From NCBI RefSeq assembly GCF_900114705.1, contig NZ_FOTW01000005.1, forward strand, positions 186,001 through 250,000: a stretch of DNA of 64,000 nt. Reading direction: 5' to 3'. The translations under genes and the position numbers were made by a program. This document shows positions 1 to 9,878 of the stretch, piece by piece. The notes beneath the pieces are model-generated. The model was given only the letters and a program-made list of their open reading frames with translations. It searched no databases and had not been told where the DNA came from. Position 1 is the stretch's first letter. Every line of letters begins with the position of its first letter. This DNA comes from Rugamonas rubra. Lineage in GTDB: Bacteria; Pseudomonadota; Gammaproteobacteria; Burkholderiales; Burkholderiaceae_D.

Positions 1-570
1 GGTGCGGATGAACAGGTCGGGCTCGGGCGCGTAGGCCATGGCCAGGTGGGGCGCCAGCTGCTCCTCGCTGAAGGCGGCCGCGCCGGGGTGGCCGGCGACC
101 ATCTTGCCGACCGCCTGCATGATGTCCCAGCGGCCGCCGTAGTTGGCGCAGACCGTCACCGTCATGCGCGTGTTGGCGGCGGTGCGCCGCTCGGCCGAGG
201 CGATCATGGTCTGCAGCTTGGCGTCGAAGCGGCTCAGGTCGCCGACCACCTTCAGGCGGATGTTGTTGGCGTGCAGCTTGGAGACCTCGCGGTCGAGCGC
301 GGTGACGAACAGGCGCATCAACAGCGACACCTCCTCCTCCGGCCGGCGCCAGTTCTCCGAGCTGAAGGCGAACAGGGTCAGGTATTCGACGCCGCGGCGG
401 GCGCAGGCCTCGACCACGGCGCGCACCGCCTCGACACCCTTGACGTGGCCGGCGACGCGCGGCAGGAAGCGCTTGGTGGCCCAGCGGCCGTTGCCGTCCA
501 TGATGATGGCGACGTGGCGTGGCACGTTCGGGGTGTCCGGAACAGCGGTGGTCGAGCTGGTATATTTCAT
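1..570 (-). CDS. uppS: Isoprenyl (undecaprenyl diphosphate) synthase, partial at the left edge
   Basis: The reading frame starts at an ATG at 570 and runs off the left edge, giving about 190 residues without a stop. The N-terminal part holds the hallmark of cis-prenyltransferases, [13 protein letters not shown], whose aspartate binds the Mg-pyrophosphate, followed by the family blocks [14 protein letters not shown] and ANYGGRWDI and the end-of-domain stretch PEPDLFIRT. These enzymes condense isopentenyl units on farnesyl diphosphate to make the C55 lipid carrier for peptidoglycan and surface polysaccharide. It sits 159 bp downstream of frr in the classic pyrH-frr-uppS order, so cotranscription is likely. 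The C-terminus is not visible. Confidence 0.95.
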   Translation of the reverse strand, partial: MKYTSSTTAVPDTPNVPRHVAIIMDGNGRWATKRFLPRVAGHVKGVEAVRAVVEACARRGVEYLTLFAFSSENWRRPEEEVSLLMRLFVTALDREVSKLHANNIRLKVVGDLSRFDAKLQTMIASAERRTAANTRMTVTVCANYGGRWDIMQAVGKMVAGHPGAAAFSEEQLAPHLAMAYAPEPDLFIRT

Positions 571-654
571 GAAAACGTTTTGCCAGATTAAGTGGTGCCA
601 GGTGCTGCAAACCCAGGGCCCGCCGCTGCGCTGGCCGGCCCCCAAAACAAGCAA

Positions 655-684
655 GGGGCCAGACCCCGCGAAGGCTCTGACCCC
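655..684. repeat. Imperfect inverted repeat between frr and uppS
   Basis: Two arms, GGGGCCAGA and TCTGACCCC, face each other with a 12-base loop and one mismatch. The arm sequence is related to the GGGTCAGA/TCTGACCC arms of the three perfect palindromes at 37223, 40575 and 47192. It could be a degenerate member of the same family or a transcript hairpin between frr and uppS. No T-run follows, so an intrinsic terminator is not supported. Confidence 0.5.
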
Positions 685-729
685 GGCTTCCCGGCGCCGC
701 GCGCAAGGCGCGCGCCGGGAGTGTGCCGA

Positions 730-1290
730 CTAGACCGTCAGCACTTCCTTCTCTTTGTCGACCACCATCTTGTCGATGTCGGCGATGAACTTGTCGGTCA
801 GTTTCTGCACCTCGTCGGACGAGCGGCGCTCGTCGTCCTCGGAGCAGGCCTTTTCCTTGACCAGCTTCTTGACCGTTTCGTTGGCGTCGCGGCGGATGTT
901 GCGCACGGCGATCTTGGCGTCCTCGCCCTCGCCCTTGACCAGCTTGACCATCTCCTTGCGGCGTTCCTCGGTCAGCGCCGGGGTCGGCACGCGGATCACG
1001 TCGCCCTGGCTCGACGGGTTCAGGCCCAGGTCGGCGTCGCGGATGGCTTTTTCGATGGTGGCGGCCATCTTCTTCTCGAACGGCTGCACGCCGATGGTGC
1101 GGGCGTCGATCAGGTTGATGCTGGCCACCTGCGACAGCGCCGTCGGCGAGCCGTAGTACTCGACCATCACGTGGTCGAGGATGCCGGTGTGGGCGCGGCC
1201 GGTGCGGACCTTGGCCAGGTCGGCGCGCAGGGTTTCGAGCGATTTGACCATGCGGTCTTGGGCGTTCTTTTTAACGTCAGCTAAGGACAT
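730..1290 (-). CDS. frr: Ribosome recycling factor
   Basis: This 186-residue protein matches the usual RRF length (about 185). Recognisable family blocks are the N-terminal [20 protein letters not shown], the [16 protein letters not shown] region of domain II, and a C-terminal helix ending in [12 protein letters not shown] works with EF-G in the cytoplasm to split the post-termination ribosome. The ATG at 1290 follows a clear purine-rich ribosome binding site (AGGAGAG, about 1296-1302). The gene lies 45 bp downstream of pyrH and is almost certainly cotranscribed with it. Confidence 0.97.
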   Translation of the reverse strand: MSLADVKKNAQDRMVKSLETLRADLAKVRTGRAHTGILDHVMVEYYGSPTALSQVASINLIDARTIGVQPFEKKMAATIEKAIRDADLGLNPSSQGDVIRVPTPALTEERRKEMVKLVKGEGEDAKIAVRNIRRDANETVKKLVKEKACSEDDERRSSDEVQKLTDKFIADIDKMVVDKEKEVLTV

Positions 1291-1335
1291 TGCTGCTCTC
1301 CTGTATCTTGGGGGTGGATCTTAATGGGTGGGAAC

Positions 1336-2052
1336 TTAAACGTGGACCAGTGTACCCTCATCCTCGCCCATGATGACGCGCATCAGCGCGCCCGGCTTGG
1401 TGATGGAGAACACCTTGATCGGCAGCTTCTGGTCGCGGCACAGGGCGAACGCGGTGGCGTCCATCACCTGCAGGTGCTTGGCGATGGCTTCGTCGAAGGT
1501 GATGGTGTGGAACAGGGTGGCGTTCGGGTCCTTCTTCGGATCGGCCGTGTAGACGCCGTCGACCTTGGTCGCCTTGAGCACGATCTCGGCGCTGATCTCC
1601 GAGCCGCGCAGGGCGGCGGCGGTGTCGGTGGTGAAGAAGGGGTTGCCGGTGCCGGCGGCGAAGACGACGACCTTGCCCTCCTCCAGGTATTGCAGCGCCT
1701 TCGGGCGCACGTAGGGCTCGACCACCTGCTCGATGCCGATGGCCGACATGACGCGGGCGGTGATGCCGACATGGCGCATGGCGTCGGCCAGGGCCAGCGC
1801 GTTCATCACCGTGGCCAGCATGCCCATGTAGTCGGCGGTGGCGCGGTCCATGCCCTGGGCGCCGGGCGCGACGCCACGGAAGATGTTGCCGCCGCCGATG
1901 ACGATCGCCAGCTCCACGCCCAGTTGTGCCACCTCGGCCACGTCGGCCACCATGCGCTCGATCGTGCTGCGGTTGATGCCGTAGGGATCATCCCCCATCA
2001 GGGCTTCGCCGGACAATTTGAGGAGGACACGCTTGTAGGCTGGTTTTGACAT
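1336..2052 (-). CDS. pyrH: UMP kinase
   Basis: The 238-residue product is a full-length bacterial UMP kinase of the amino acid kinase fold. It starts with [15 protein letters not shown], contains the glycine-rich nucleotide loop [12 protein letters not shown], the uridylate-binding [15 protein letters not shown] region, and [16 protein letters not shown], which is characteristic of PyrH. It phosphorylates UMP to UDP for pyrimidine nucleotide synthesis and is normally a GTP-activated, UTP-inhibited hexamer. It is placed between tsf and frr, the conserved bacterial order. Confidence 0.97.
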   Translation of the reverse strand: MSKPAYKRVLLKLSGEALMGDDPYGINRSTIERMVADVAEVAQLGVELAIVIGGGNIFRGVAPGAQGMDRATADYMGMLATVMNALALADAMRHVGITARVMSAIGIEQVVEPYVRPKALQYLEEGKVVVFAAGTGNPFFTTDTAAALRGSEISAEIVLKATKVDGVYTADPKKDPNATLFHTITFDEAIAKHLQVMDATAFALCRDQKLPIKVFSITKPGALMRVIMGEDEGTLVHV

Positions 2053-2187
2053 GAGCTGGGGCTCCTAAAATGGGTTGATTCGGTGGGACTGCCGGCGGCC
2101 CTGCATGATACCAAAAACTGCCTGGCACACGCGCCGCCGGAAAATGCTCGCCGCCGGCCGGCGCGGGGCCGGCTGGCGGGTCAGGCT

Positions 2188-2211
2188 AAAAAAACGGGCC
2201 TCGCGGCCCGT
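2188..2211 (-). terminator. Intrinsic terminator downstream of tsf
   Basis: On the minus strand a stem of ACGGGCC/GGCCCGT closes a four-base GCGA loop and is followed by seven Ts (2194-2188). It lies just after the tsf stop at 2219. It probably separates rpsB-tsf transcripts from pyrH-frr-uppS, or attenuates read-through. Confidence 0.85.
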
Positions 2212-2218
2212 TTTCACA

Positions 2219-3130
2219 TTACGCTCCTTTGGAAGCAGCCATTTGCGCGGCTACCTCTGCGGCGAAGTCGTCTTGCTTCTTCTCGATCCCCTCGCCCACC
2301 ACGTACATGGTGAAGGCTTTGACGGTGGTCGCTTTTTCTTTCAGCATCTGTTCGATCGACTGCTTGTCGTTCTTGACGAAGGCCTGGTTCAGCAGGGACA
2401 CTTCCTTCAGGAACTTCTGGACCGAACCTTCCAGGCGCTTGGCCAGGATTTCCGGCGACTGGGCGGCTTTGCCTTCGGCGGCCGCTTTGGCTGCGTCTTC
2501 TTCGGCTTTCAGTTTTGCAACCGAACGCTCTTTTTCGATCAGTTCGGCCGGCACTTGCTCGGACGACAGCGACACCGGCTTCATCGCGGCGATGTGCATG
2601 GCGACGTCTTTACCAACTTGCTCGTCGGCACCGTCGAAGTCGACGATCACGCCGATGCGGGCGCCGTGCAGGTAGGAGGCCAGCTTGCCGGTGGTTTCGA
2701 AACGCTGGAAGCGGCGGATCGACATGTTCTCGCCGATTTTGCCGATCAGGGCGGCGCGCACTTCGTCCAGGGTCTTGCCGTCGAGCGGCAGGGCCAGCAG
2801 GGCGGCGACGTCGGCCGGGTTGTGTTCGGCGACCAGGCGGGCGGCGTTGTTGGCCAGGGCCAGGAAGTCGTCGTTCTTGGCCACGAAGTCGGTCTCGGAG
2901 TTCACTTCGACCAGGGCGCCGACGCCGTTGGCGATGAAGGTCGCTACCACGCCTTCGGCGGTGATGCGCGAGGAGGCCTTCGATGCCTTGCCGCCCAGTT
3001 TGACGCGCAGGATCTCTTCGGCACGGGCCATGTCGCCGTCGGCTTCGGTCAGTGCCTTCTTGCATTCCATCATCGGTGCGTCGGTCTTGCCGCGCAGTTC
3101 GCCTACCATCGCTGCTGTAATCGCTGCCAT
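2219..3130 (-). CDS. tsf: Elongation factor Ts
   Basis: This 303-residue protein carries the N-terminal UBA-like module, the EF-Tu-contacting block [17 protein letters not shown], the nucleotide-exchange core ending in ETDFVAKN, and a long C-terminal dimerisation/coiled region. It is about 20 residues longer than the E. coli protein, as is common in betaproteobacteria. EF-Ts catalyses GDP release from EF-Tu. It follows rpsB in the usual rpsB-tsf operon. The ATG at 3130 is preceded by AGGAGAAAC. Confidence 0.97.
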   Translation of the reverse strand: MAAITAAMVGELRGKTDAPMMECKKALTEADGDMARAEEILRVKLGGKASKASSRITAEGVVATFIANGVGALVEVNSETDFVAKNDDFLALANNAARLVAEHNPADVAALLALPLDGKTLDEVRAALIGKIGENMSIRRFQRFETTGKLASYLHGARIGVIVDFDGADEQVGKDVAMHIAAMKPVSLSSEQVPAELIEKERSVAKLKAEEDAAKAAAEGKAAQSPEILAKRLEGSVQKFLKEVSLLNQAFVKNDKQSIEQMLKEKATTVKAFTMYVVGEGIEKKQDDFAAEVAAQMAASKGA

Positions 3131-3210
3131 GTGTTTCTCCTGTATTCGGTGGGGGTGGTCCGGGGCGGCTCGGATGAAGCGGAGCGCGCAGCGCCCAAAC
3201 CATTTTCATT

Positions 3211-3242
3211 AAAAAAAAGGGGGAGCTGCTGCCACCCCTTTT
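3211..3242 (-). terminator. Terminator or attenuator between rpsB and tsf
   Basis: Reading the minus strand, AAAAGGGG and CCCCTTTT form an eight-pair stem with a short loop, followed by a run of eight Ts. A partial terminator between rpsB and tsf is known in several bacteria and adjusts the ratio of S2 to EF-Ts. Here that role is inferred from position and shape. Confidence 0.75.
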
Positions 3243-3278
3243 CCATTACTGCGAAGCTATCTCGCGATAGCGCAGCAA

Positions 3279-4031
3279 TTAAGCCTGTTCGCTAACTTCG
3301 ACGAATTCGTCGCCGGCAGCGGCTTTGATCATTTCAACGACTTCGTTACCGGCAGCTGCGCGGCCTTCGATGATTGCGTCTGCAACACCGCGGGCGTACA
3401 ACATGATGGCTTTCGAGGAGTCATCGTTACCTGGGATCACGTACTGCACGCCTTCTGGCGAGTGGTTGGTATCGACCACGCCGATGACCGGGATGCCCAG
3501 TTTTGCTGCTTCGGTGATCGCACCTTTGTGGTAGCCGACGTCAACGACGAAGATAGCGTCAGGAACGCCGCCCATGTCTTTGATGCCGCCGATCGATTTC
3601 TGCAGCTTGATCATTTCGCGTTCAAACATCAGCGCTTCTTTTTTCGACAGCTTCTCAACGGAACCGTCTTCGATCGTCGCTTCCATGTCTTTCAGGCGCT
3701 TGATCGAGGTCTTGATCGTTTTGAAGTTGGTCAGCATGCCGCCCAACCAACGTTGGTCGACGAAAGGAACGCCGGCGCGTGCCGCTTCAGCCGCGATGAT
3801 TTCGCGAGCTTGACGCTTGGTGCCGACCATCAGGATGGTGCCGCGGTTCGAAGCAACCTGTTTCACGTGTTTCATCGCTTCTTGATACATCGCCATCGTC
3901 TTTTCCAAGTTGATGATGTGGATCTTGTTGCGGTGACCGAAGATGAAAGGAGCCATCTTTGGGTTCCAGAAACGGGTTTGGTGACCGAAGTGGACACCGG
4001 CTTCCAGCATTTCGCGCATTGTTACGGACAT
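3279..4031 (-). CDS. rpsB: 30S ribosomal protein S2
   Basis: The chosen ATG at 4031 gives 250 residues starting [18 protein letters not shown], the invariant S2 opening, and is preceded by CTGGAG at a good distance. The frame stays open further upstream, but that extension is not S2-like. Other S2 blocks are the [11 protein letters not shown] region, the [11 protein letters not shown] motif and the [15 protein letters not shown] stretch. Codon choice is visibly less GC-rich at third positions than in neighbouring genes, as expected for a very highly expressed ribosomal gene. The leader of about 165 bases may carry S2 autoregulation, which is known for the family but not demonstrable here. Confidence 0.97.
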   Translation of the reverse strand: MSVTMREMLEAGVHFGHQTRFWNPKMAPFIFGHRNKIHIINLEKTMAMYQEAMKHVKQVASNRGTILMVGTKRQAREIIAAEAARAGVPFVDQRWLGGMLTNFKTIKTSIKRLKDMEATIEDGSVEKLSKKEALMFEREMIKLQKSIGGIKDMGGVPDAIFVVDVGYHKGAITEAAKLGIPVIGVVDTNHSPEGVQYVIPGNDDSSKAIMLYARGVADAIIEGRAAAGNEVVEMIKAAAGDEFVEVSEQA

Positions 4032-4524
4032 AATTAACTCCAGGGTTGGGTCTGGAATCCGATCAGTCACCATAGAGGCACCCTTGTCGACCGGATTCGC
4101 GTTTATTAACGATTTTCGAGGCGGAACGAGGGGCAAACAACACGCCACCCGCCCCGCTGCTTCACAACATTGCTCAAAACCGAATTCAAGCAACCCAAAA
4201 TTGTACCCTGAAACCAGCCGATTTGGCAAGCGCGGCGTGCGCCCGGGCACCCCGGGCGGGCGGGCCGTGGTGGCGACGGGTGATCCTCGTCATGTTTTGT
4301 CAACCTGGACAACACAACAAGCGTTTCCATGGTTAAACTATCGACAATAGTGCGGCGCCGGCAAGGGCGGCGGCCACCGGATGGCAATTACTTTTACAAA
4401 AAACAATGTCCCGATAAGCACGCACGACCGTTTTATATTATCATAGGGAAAAGTTTAGTTCCGCGTTGCCAACTATCCCGACAGCGACACGAAGCAAATC
4501 TGAACTACATAGAGGAACCCCACC
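4032..4524. other. Divergent intergenic region between rpsB and the MHFG PEP-CTERM gene
   Basis: This 493-bp stretch lacks a credible gene; the short open frames in it have no family features. It holds the probable rpsB promoter and leader (4032-4229). Its right half is locally AT-rich (about 4385-4450, including TTTTATATTATCAT), likely containing the promoter of the plus-strand gene at 4525, but I cannot place -35 and -10 boxes with confidence. A TTGACA lies on the minus strand at 4303-4298 without a convincing -10. Confidence 0.6.
4200..4229 (-). promoter_or_regulatory. Probable sigma-70 promoter for rpsB
   Basis: On the minus strand TTGCCA (4229-4224) is followed after 18 bases by TACAAT (4205-4200). 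It points at rpsB and would leave a leader of roughly 160 bases, long enough for the feedback structure known for rpsB in other proteobacteria. Assigned by hexamer match only. Confidence 0.45.
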
Positions 4525-5304
4525 ATGTCCGTCGCCTTCGCCTTGACGCTTGCTGCCATTTCAACCGTGCAACCCCACTGCTCGTGGGACCGGCCGGGCG
4601 TGAACCCCTACACCGGCAGCGCCGCCGCCGCGCTGGAGCGCTACAGCGACATCCCGGCCGAGATCCGCGCCGAACTCAAGCGGCGTATCGAGCAGGGCCA
4701 AGCGGACGACAAGGTCAGCATCAAGCGCGACAGCATCGGCGGCAAGTACGCCTACGAGCCGGCCATCCGCGACATGCACTTCGGCCGCGCCTCGGTGTGC
4801 CGCAGCGTCACGCGGGCCAAATGGAGCGCCGAGCGCGACGAGCCGGGCGTGGTCTATTGCGCCAAGCAACACTGCATCCTGGTGCCCAAGATCTGCGGCA
4901 ACTTCAGCCGGGTGACGCGGCGCGCCGCGCCGCTGGCGGCCACCGTGGTGATCCCGCCGGCGCCGGTCGCGCGCGAACTGGGCGACGGCGTCAAGGCCAA
5001 GGACCTGGGCTTGGCCGACGCCGAGCCGCAGGAGGAACTGACCGAGGAGGAGCTGCAGCAGCTGCGCGAGCGCGCGCCGCGCCTGGGCGCGGGCGGCCCG
5101 CTCGACACCGATCCCGAGCTGGTCGCGCTGGGCGCCGACGAGGAGGGCCTGCGCTGGATCAACCGCGGCCGCAACCCCTTCGATCCGGTGGGCGACCACG
5201 AGTTCATCCCGTCCGCCGTGCCCGAGGCGCAAACCTGGGCCATGCTGCTGGCCGGCCTGGGCCTGCTCGGCTGGGCCAAGCGCCGCGCCGCCAAGCGCGC
5301 CTGA
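4525..5304 (+). CDS. MHFG-family PEP-CTERM surface protein
   Basis: The 259-residue protein has a hydrophobic, signal-peptide-like start (MSVAFALTLAAIS), a central region with DMHFGRASVCRSVTRAKW, which carries the MHFG signature, and the Cys-containing VVYCAKQHCIL and PKICGNFSRV. It ends in a C-terminal sorting tail: a short VPEAQTW motif, a hydrophobic helix (AMLLAGLGLLGWA) and a basic KRRAAKRA tail. Such proteins are processed by exosortase and tied to exopolysaccharide or biofilm matrix. No exosortase gene lies in the window. The motif here is PEA, not the usual PEP, which may weaken processing. AGAGGA precedes the ATG. Function beyond sorting is unknown. Confidence 0.85.
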   Translation: MSVAFALTLAAISTVQPHCSWDRPGVNPYTGSAAAALERYSDIPAEIRAELKRRIEQGQADDKVSIKRDSIGGKYAYEPAIRDMHFGRASVCRSVTRAKWSAERDEPGVVYCAKQHCILVPKICGNFSRVTRRAAPLAATVVIPPAPVARELGDGVKAKDLGLADAEPQEELTEEELQQLRERAPRLGAGGPLDTDPELVALGADEEGLRWINRGRNPFDPVGDHEFIPSAVPEAQTWAMLLAGLGLLGWAKRRAAKRA

Positions 5305-5374
5305 GCCGCCGCTGTGGCGCCGGCCGCCGCCACGCCCTCCCCTGGCGGCCCGCCCGCGCACTCCCGTCGTCGTT

Positions 5375-5380
5375 TATAAT
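5375..5380 (+). promoter_or_regulatory. Candidate -10 box upstream of map
   Basis: A perfect TATAAT stands about 107 bases before the map start in otherwise very GC-rich DNA. No good -35 hexamer is visible at 16-18 bases upstream, so this is a tentative promoter for the map-glnD-rluF group. Confidence 0.35.
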
Positions 5381-5487
5381 TTCATTCTATCCGCATCCCG
5401 CCGAGCCGGCCGCAGCGCGCCCCCGCGCCGCGGCGGGCCCGGCCGCGATGCCTGTCTCCCCGTTTACCTAGCAGATTGCGACCCATT

Positions 5488-6315
5488 ATGTCCATTTCCA
5501 TCAAATCCGCCGAAGACATCGCAGGCATGCGCGTGGCCGGCCGCCTCGGCGCCGAGGTGCTGGACTACATCACCCCCTTCGTCAAGGCCGGCGTCACCAC
5601 CGGCGAGCTCGACCGCCTGTGCCACGAATACATGGTCGACGTCCAGGGCACCATCCCGGCGCCGCTGAACTACTGCCCGCCCGGCTACACGCCGTATCCG
5701 AAGGCCATCTGCACCTCGGTCAACGACGTCATCTGCCACGGCATCCCGGGCGACAAGGTGCTCAAGAACGGCGACGTGGTCAACCTCGACATCACCGTCA
5801 TCAAGGACGGCTACCACGGCGACAACAGCCGCATGTTCTTCATCGGCGAACCGTCGATCCTGGCCAAGCGCCTGTCCGACATCACCTACGAGTGCATGTG
5901 GCTGGGCATCGCCAAGGTCAAGCCGGGCGCCCACCTGGGCGATATCGGCCACGTCATCCAGCAGCACGCCGAAAAGGCCGGCTACAGCGTGGTGCGCGAG
6001 TTCTGCGGCCACGGCATCGGCAAGATCTTCCACGAGGAGCCGCAGGTGCTGCACTACGGCCGTGCCGGCACGCTCGATGAACTCAAGGCCGGCATGATCT
6101 TCACCATCGAGCCGATGATCAACGCCGGCAAGCGCGAGATCCGCGAGATGGGCGACGGCTGGACCATCAAAACCAAGGACCGCAGCCTGTCGGCGCAGTG
6201 GGAACACACCATTCTGGTCACCGAGACCGGCTACGAGGTGCTGACCAACTCGGCCGGCACACCACCGCCGCCGGCCATCGTGCTGGCCGCCGGCGCCGCC
6301 GCCACCGCCGTCTGA
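5488..6315 (+). CDS. map: Methionine aminopeptidase, type I
   Basis: The frame opens with MSISIKSAEDIAGMRVAG and gives 275 residues. It shows the type Ia pattern: catalytic histidine in VICHGIPGD, metal ligands in NLDITVIKDGYHGDNSRMF (two aspartates), the FCGHGIGKIFHEEP histidine and the FTIEPMI and QWEHTILVT glutamates. It removes the initiator methionine from nascent proteins. A TTG at 5476 could extend it by four residues, but the ATG is preferred. The last 20 residues are Pro/Ala-rich and are not conserved in the family. It lies seven bases before glnD. Map is often next to rpsB; here the MHFG gene intervenes. Confidence 0.96.
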   Translation: MSISIKSAEDIAGMRVAGRLGAEVLDYITPFVKAGVTTGELDRLCHEYMVDVQGTIPAPLNYCPPGYTPYPKAICTSVNDVICHGIPGDKVLKNGDVVNLDITVIKDGYHGDNSRMFFIGEPSILAKRLSDITYECMWLGIAKVKPGAHLGDIGHVIQQHAEKAGYSVVREFCGHGIGKIFHEEPQVLHYGRAGTLDELKAGMIFTIEPMINAGKREIREMGDGWTIKTKDRSLSAQWEHTILVTETGYEVLTNSAGTPPPPAIVLAAGAAATAV

Positions 6316-6321
6316 GCCACC

Positions 6322-8904
6322 GTGCCGGCCGCCGCGATGAAGCAGCAACTGCGTGAGCAACTCAAACGCCAACTGAAGGCCGACCGGCAGATCGTCGTCG
6401 CCGCCTTCCAGGCCGACGGCATGCCGGAGAAGCTGCTGCGCAGCCTGCGCCAGAGCGTTGACGCGGTGCTGGCGACGGCCTGGCAGGCCGCCGCGCTGCC
6501 GGCCGACACGGCGCTGGTCGGCGTCGGCGGCTACGGCCGCGGCGAGCTGTACCCGCACTCCGACGTCGACCTGCTGATCCTGCTCGGCCGCGCGCCCGAC
6601 CACGACACCCGCGCCCGGCTGGAAGAACTGGTGCAGCTGCTGTGGGACCTGGGGCTGGAGATCGGCCACAGCATCCGCACCGTCGACGAGTGCCTGAGCG
6701 AGTCGCAGGCCGACATCACGGTGCAAACCAGCCTGCTCGAGGCGCGCCTGGTGTGCGGCGACGCCGCCCTGTTCGCCGAGCTGCAGCGCCGCTACGACGC
6801 GGCGATGGACCCGCAGGCCTTCTTCCAGGCCAAGGTGCTGGAGATGCGCCAGCGCCACGCCAAGTACGAGGACACCGCCTTCAGCCTGGAGCCGAACTGC
6901 AAGGAGAGCCCGGGCGGCCTGCGCGACCTGCAGGTGATCCTGTGGCTGGCCAAGGCGGCCGGCCTGGCCAGCTCCTGGCGCACGCTGGCCACCGGCGGCC
7001 TGATCACCCAGACCGAGGCCAAGCAGCTGATGGAGAAGGAGCGCGCCTTCAAGGACATCCGCGTGCGCCTGCACCTGCACGCCGGCCGCCGCGAGGACCG
7101 CCTGGTGTTCGACATCCAGACCGCGCTGGCCGAGACGCTGGGCCTGCAGGCCACCGGCAGCGGCGCCAACATGCGCCGCGCCAGCGAATACCTGATGCAG
7201 CGCTACTACTGGGCGGCCAAGACGGTGACCCAGCTCAACACCATCCTGCTGCAGAACATCGAGGAGCGCCTGTTCCCGCCGTCCGGCGTGGCGCTGCCGA
7301 TCAACGAGCGCTTCAACGAGCTGAACGGCTTCATCGACATCGCCGACGACGACACCTTCGCGCGCACGCCCTCGGCCATGCTGGAGATCTTCGTCCTGAT
7401 GACCGAGCGGCCGGCCTTGAAGGGCATGACGGCGCGCGCCACCCGCGCGCTGTGGCACGAGCGCTTCAAGATCGACACGGCGTTCCGCCAGGACCCGCGC
7501 AACCGCGCCCTGTTCCTGCGCATCCTGCAGGCCCCGGTCGGCATCATCCACGCGCTGCGGCGCATGAACGACCTGTCGGTGCTGGGCCGCTACCTGCCCA
7601 ACTTCCGCAAGATCGTCGGCCAGATGCAGCACGACCTGTTCCACGTCTACACGGTGGACCAGCACATCCTGATGGTGGTGCGCAACATGCGCCGCTTCAC
7701 CATGCCCGAGCACGCCCACGAGTACCCGTTCTGCAGCCAGCTGATGGCCAACTTCCCGCAGCCCTGGCTGCTCTACCTGGGCGCGCTGTTCCACGACATC
7801 GCCAAGGGCCGCGGCGGCGACCACTCCAAGCTGGGCACGGTGGACGCGGCGCAGTTCTGCCACGACCACGGCCTGAGCGCCGAGGACAGCGAGCTGGTGG
7901 TGTTCCTGGTGGAGAACCACCTGACCATGTCGCAGGTGGCGCAGAAGCAGGACCTGTCCGACCCCGACGTGGTGGCCGCCTTCGCCAAGCTGGCCAAGGA
8001 CGAGCGCCACCTCACCGCGCTGTACCTGCTGACGGTGGCCGACATCCGCGGCACCAGCCCGAAGGTGTGGAACGCCTGGAAGGGCAAGCTGCTCGAGGAC
8101 CTGTACCGCATCACCCTGCGCGTGCTGGGCGGCGAGCCGCCCTCGGCCGACCGCGAGCTGAAGAACCGCCAGCAGGAGGCGCTGGCCACGCTGCGCCTGT
8201 ACGGCCTGCCGCCCGACGCCCACGAGGCGCTGTGGAAGCAGCTCGACGTCGCCTACTTCCTGCGCCACGACGCCTCCGACATCGCCTGGCAGACGCGCGC
8301 CCTGTACGACCGCCTGGGCAGCGCCACGCCGGTGGTCAAGTGCCGCCTGGCGCCGATCGGCGAGGGCCTGCAGGTGGCCGTCTACGTCAAGGACCAGGCC
8401 GACCTGTTCGCCCGCATCTGCGGCTACTTCGACCGCAAGAACTTCAGCATCCTCGACGCCAAGATCCACACCACCCGGCACGGCTACGCGCTCGACACCT
8501 TCCTGGTCACCGAACAGAGCTTCGCCAACAGCTACCGCGACATCATCAACCTGATCGAGCACGAGCTGGCCGAGCTGCTGGTCAGCCAGGCGGCGCTGCC
8601 GGCGCCCGGCCGGGGCCGCCTGTCGCGGCTGTCGCGCTCCTTCCCGATCCAGCCGACGGTCGACCTGCGGCCCGACGAGCGCGGCCAGTACTACCTGCTG
8701 TCGGTGGCGGCCAACGACCGCACCGGCCTGCTGTACGCCATCGCCAACGTGCTCACCAAGTACAAGATCAACCTGCACACGGCCAAGGTGATGACCCTGG
8801 GCGAGCGGGTCGAGGACGTCTTCCTGGTCGACGGCGCCGCCCTCAACAACACGCGCCTGCAGCTGCAGCTCGAGACCGAACTGCTCGAGGCGCTCAAGGT
8901 CTGA
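6322..8904 (+). CDS. glnD: Bifunctional uridylyltransferase/uridylyl-removing enzyme (PII modification)
   Basis: The 860-residue product has the full GlnD order: nucleotidyltransferase domain with [17 protein letters not shown] near residue 75, the central helical region, an HD hydrolase domain with [14 protein letters not shown] near residue 490, and two C-terminal ACT domains (around 680-760 and 790-860). It adds UMP to PII proteins when glutamine is low and removes it when glutamine is high, so it is the nitrogen sensor. The start used is GTG at 6322; an ATG lies at 6337 (MKQQLREQL). It follows map by six bases, the usual map-glnD linkage. Confidence 0.96.
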   Translation: MPAAAMKQQLREQLKRQLKADRQIVVAAFQADGMPEKLLRSLRQSVDAVLATAWQAAALPADTALVGVGGYGRGELYPHSDVDLLILLGRAPDHDTRARLEELVQLLWDLGLEIGHSIRTVDECLSESQADITVQTSLLEARLVCGDAALFAELQRRYDAAMDPQAFFQAKVLEMRQRHAKYEDTAFSLEPNCKESPGGLRDLQVILWLAKAAGLASSWRTLATGGLITQTEAKQLMEKERAFKDIRVRLHLHAGRREDRLVFDIQTALAETLGLQATGSGANMRRASEYLMQRYYWAAKTVTQLNTILLQNIEERLFPPSGVALPINERFNELNGFIDIADDDTFARTPSAMLEIFVLMTERPALKGMTARATRALWHERFKIDTAFRQDPRNRALFLRILQAPVGIIHALRRMNDLSVLGRYLPNFRKIVGQMQHDLFHVYTVDQHILMVVRNMRRFTMPEHAHEYPFCSQLMANFPQPWLLYLGALFHDIAKGRGGDHSKLGTVDAAQFCHDHGLSAEDSELVVFLVENHLTMSQVAQKQDLSDPDVVAAFAKLAKDERHLTALYLLTVADIRGTSPKVWNAWKGKLLEDLYRITLRVLGGEPPSADRELKNRQQEALATLRLYGLPPDAHEALWKQLDVAYFLRHDASDIAWQTRALYDRLGSATPVVKCRLAPIGEGLQVAVYVKDQADLFARICGYFDRKNFSILDAKIHTTRHGYALDTFLVTEQSFANSYRDIINLIEHELAELLVSQAALPAPGRGRLSRLSRSFPIQPTVDLRPDERGQYYLLSVAANDRTGLLYAIANVLTKYKINLHTAKVMTLGERVEDVFLVDGAALNNTRLQLQLETELLEALKV

Positions 8905-8963
8905 GCCGCGCCGCGCCACCCCGAACAACCGCAATCCAACGATATAGAAGCAGAAACAGAACC

Positions 8964-9713
8964 ATGACCGAAGAACTCTTACGCTTGTCCAAACGCATGT
9001 CCGAACTGGGCCTGTGCTCGCGCCGCGAGGCCGACGAATGGATCGCCCGCGGCTGGGTGCGGGTCGACGGCCAGGTGGTGTCCGAACTGGGCAGCAAGGT
9101 CTACCCGAGCCAACGCGTGACGGTCGAGCGGCAGGCCGCCGCCGAGCAGTCGAAGCGCGTCACCGTGCTGATCAACAAGCCGATGGGCTATGTCAGCGGC
9201 CAGGCCGAGGACGGCTACCAGCCGGCCGTGGCCTTGATCAAGGCGGAGAACCGCTGGGCCGAGTGCGGCGCCGACGAGCAGTTCCACCCGACCCAGCTGC
9301 GCAGCCTGGTGCCGGCCGGCCGCCTCGACATCGACTCGGTCGGCCTGCTGGTGCTGACCCAGGACGGCCGCGTCGCCAAGCACCTGATCGGCCACGACAC
9401 CGACGTCGACAAGGAATACCTGGTGCGCGTGCAATACACCGGCGAGGGCACGCTGCCCGAGGCGGCGCTGAAAAAGCTCAACCACGGCCTGTGGATGGAC
9501 GGCAAGGCGCTGCTGCCGGCCAAGGTGCGCTGGCAGAACGAGGACCAGCTCAGCTTCACCCTGCGCGAGGGCAAGAAGCGGCAGATCCGCCGCATGTGCG
9601 AGATGGTCGGGCTGCGCGTGGTCGGCCTCAAGCGGGTGCGCATCGGCAAGGTCAAGCTGGGCGACCTGCCGGTCGGCCAATGGCGCTATCTGCGCCCGGA
9701 CGAGCAATTCTGA
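8964..9713 (+). CDS. rluF: RsuA/RluB-family 23S rRNA pseudouridine synthase, RluF-like
   Basis: The 249-residue protein starts with an S4 RNA-binding domain (RLSKRMSELGLCSRREADEW) and continues with the pseudouridine synthase core. The catalytic aspartate is in VPAGRLDIDSVGLLVLT. The C-terminal GKKRQIRRMCEMVGL and LPVGQWRYL blocks are typical of RsuA/RluB/RluF. The split N-terminal half and the tail resemble RluF, which modifies U2604 of 23S rRNA, but the exact target is inferred. It starts 59 bases after glnD. Position and family are secure; the symbol less so. Confidence 0.85.
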   Translation: MTEELLRLSKRMSELGLCSRREADEWIARGWVRVDGQVVSELGSKVYPSQRVTVERQAAAEQSKRVTVLINKPMGYVSGQAEDGYQPAVALIKAENRWAECGADEQFHPTQLRSLVPAGRLDIDSVGLLVLTQDGRVAKHLIGHDTDVDKEYLVRVQYTGEGTLPEAALKKLNHGLWMDGKALLPAKVRWQNEDQLSFTLREGKKRQIRRMCEMVGLRVVGLKRVRIGKVKLGDLPVGQWRYLRPDEQF

Positions 9714-9878
9714 TAAGATTGTCGGGGACAAAACGTTGTCGCCGCGCCAAACGGGTCGGCGCCTGTCGCCGGCGGCGCGAAATTCTTGCCATTTAGCAAG
9801 CCAAAGCGGCGAATAAAATGTAAACTATTCGAACCGGAATTTGCTTCCCATTGGAAACTATCAAAGAGATATGCCGTC

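Noticed and set aside
5464-8934. A 1156-residue open frame on the minus strand across map and glnD.
   Set aside because: It is antisense to two clear genes, shows only repetitive His/Val/Gln/Ala/Gly-rich sequence typical of GC-rich shadows and has no family feature.
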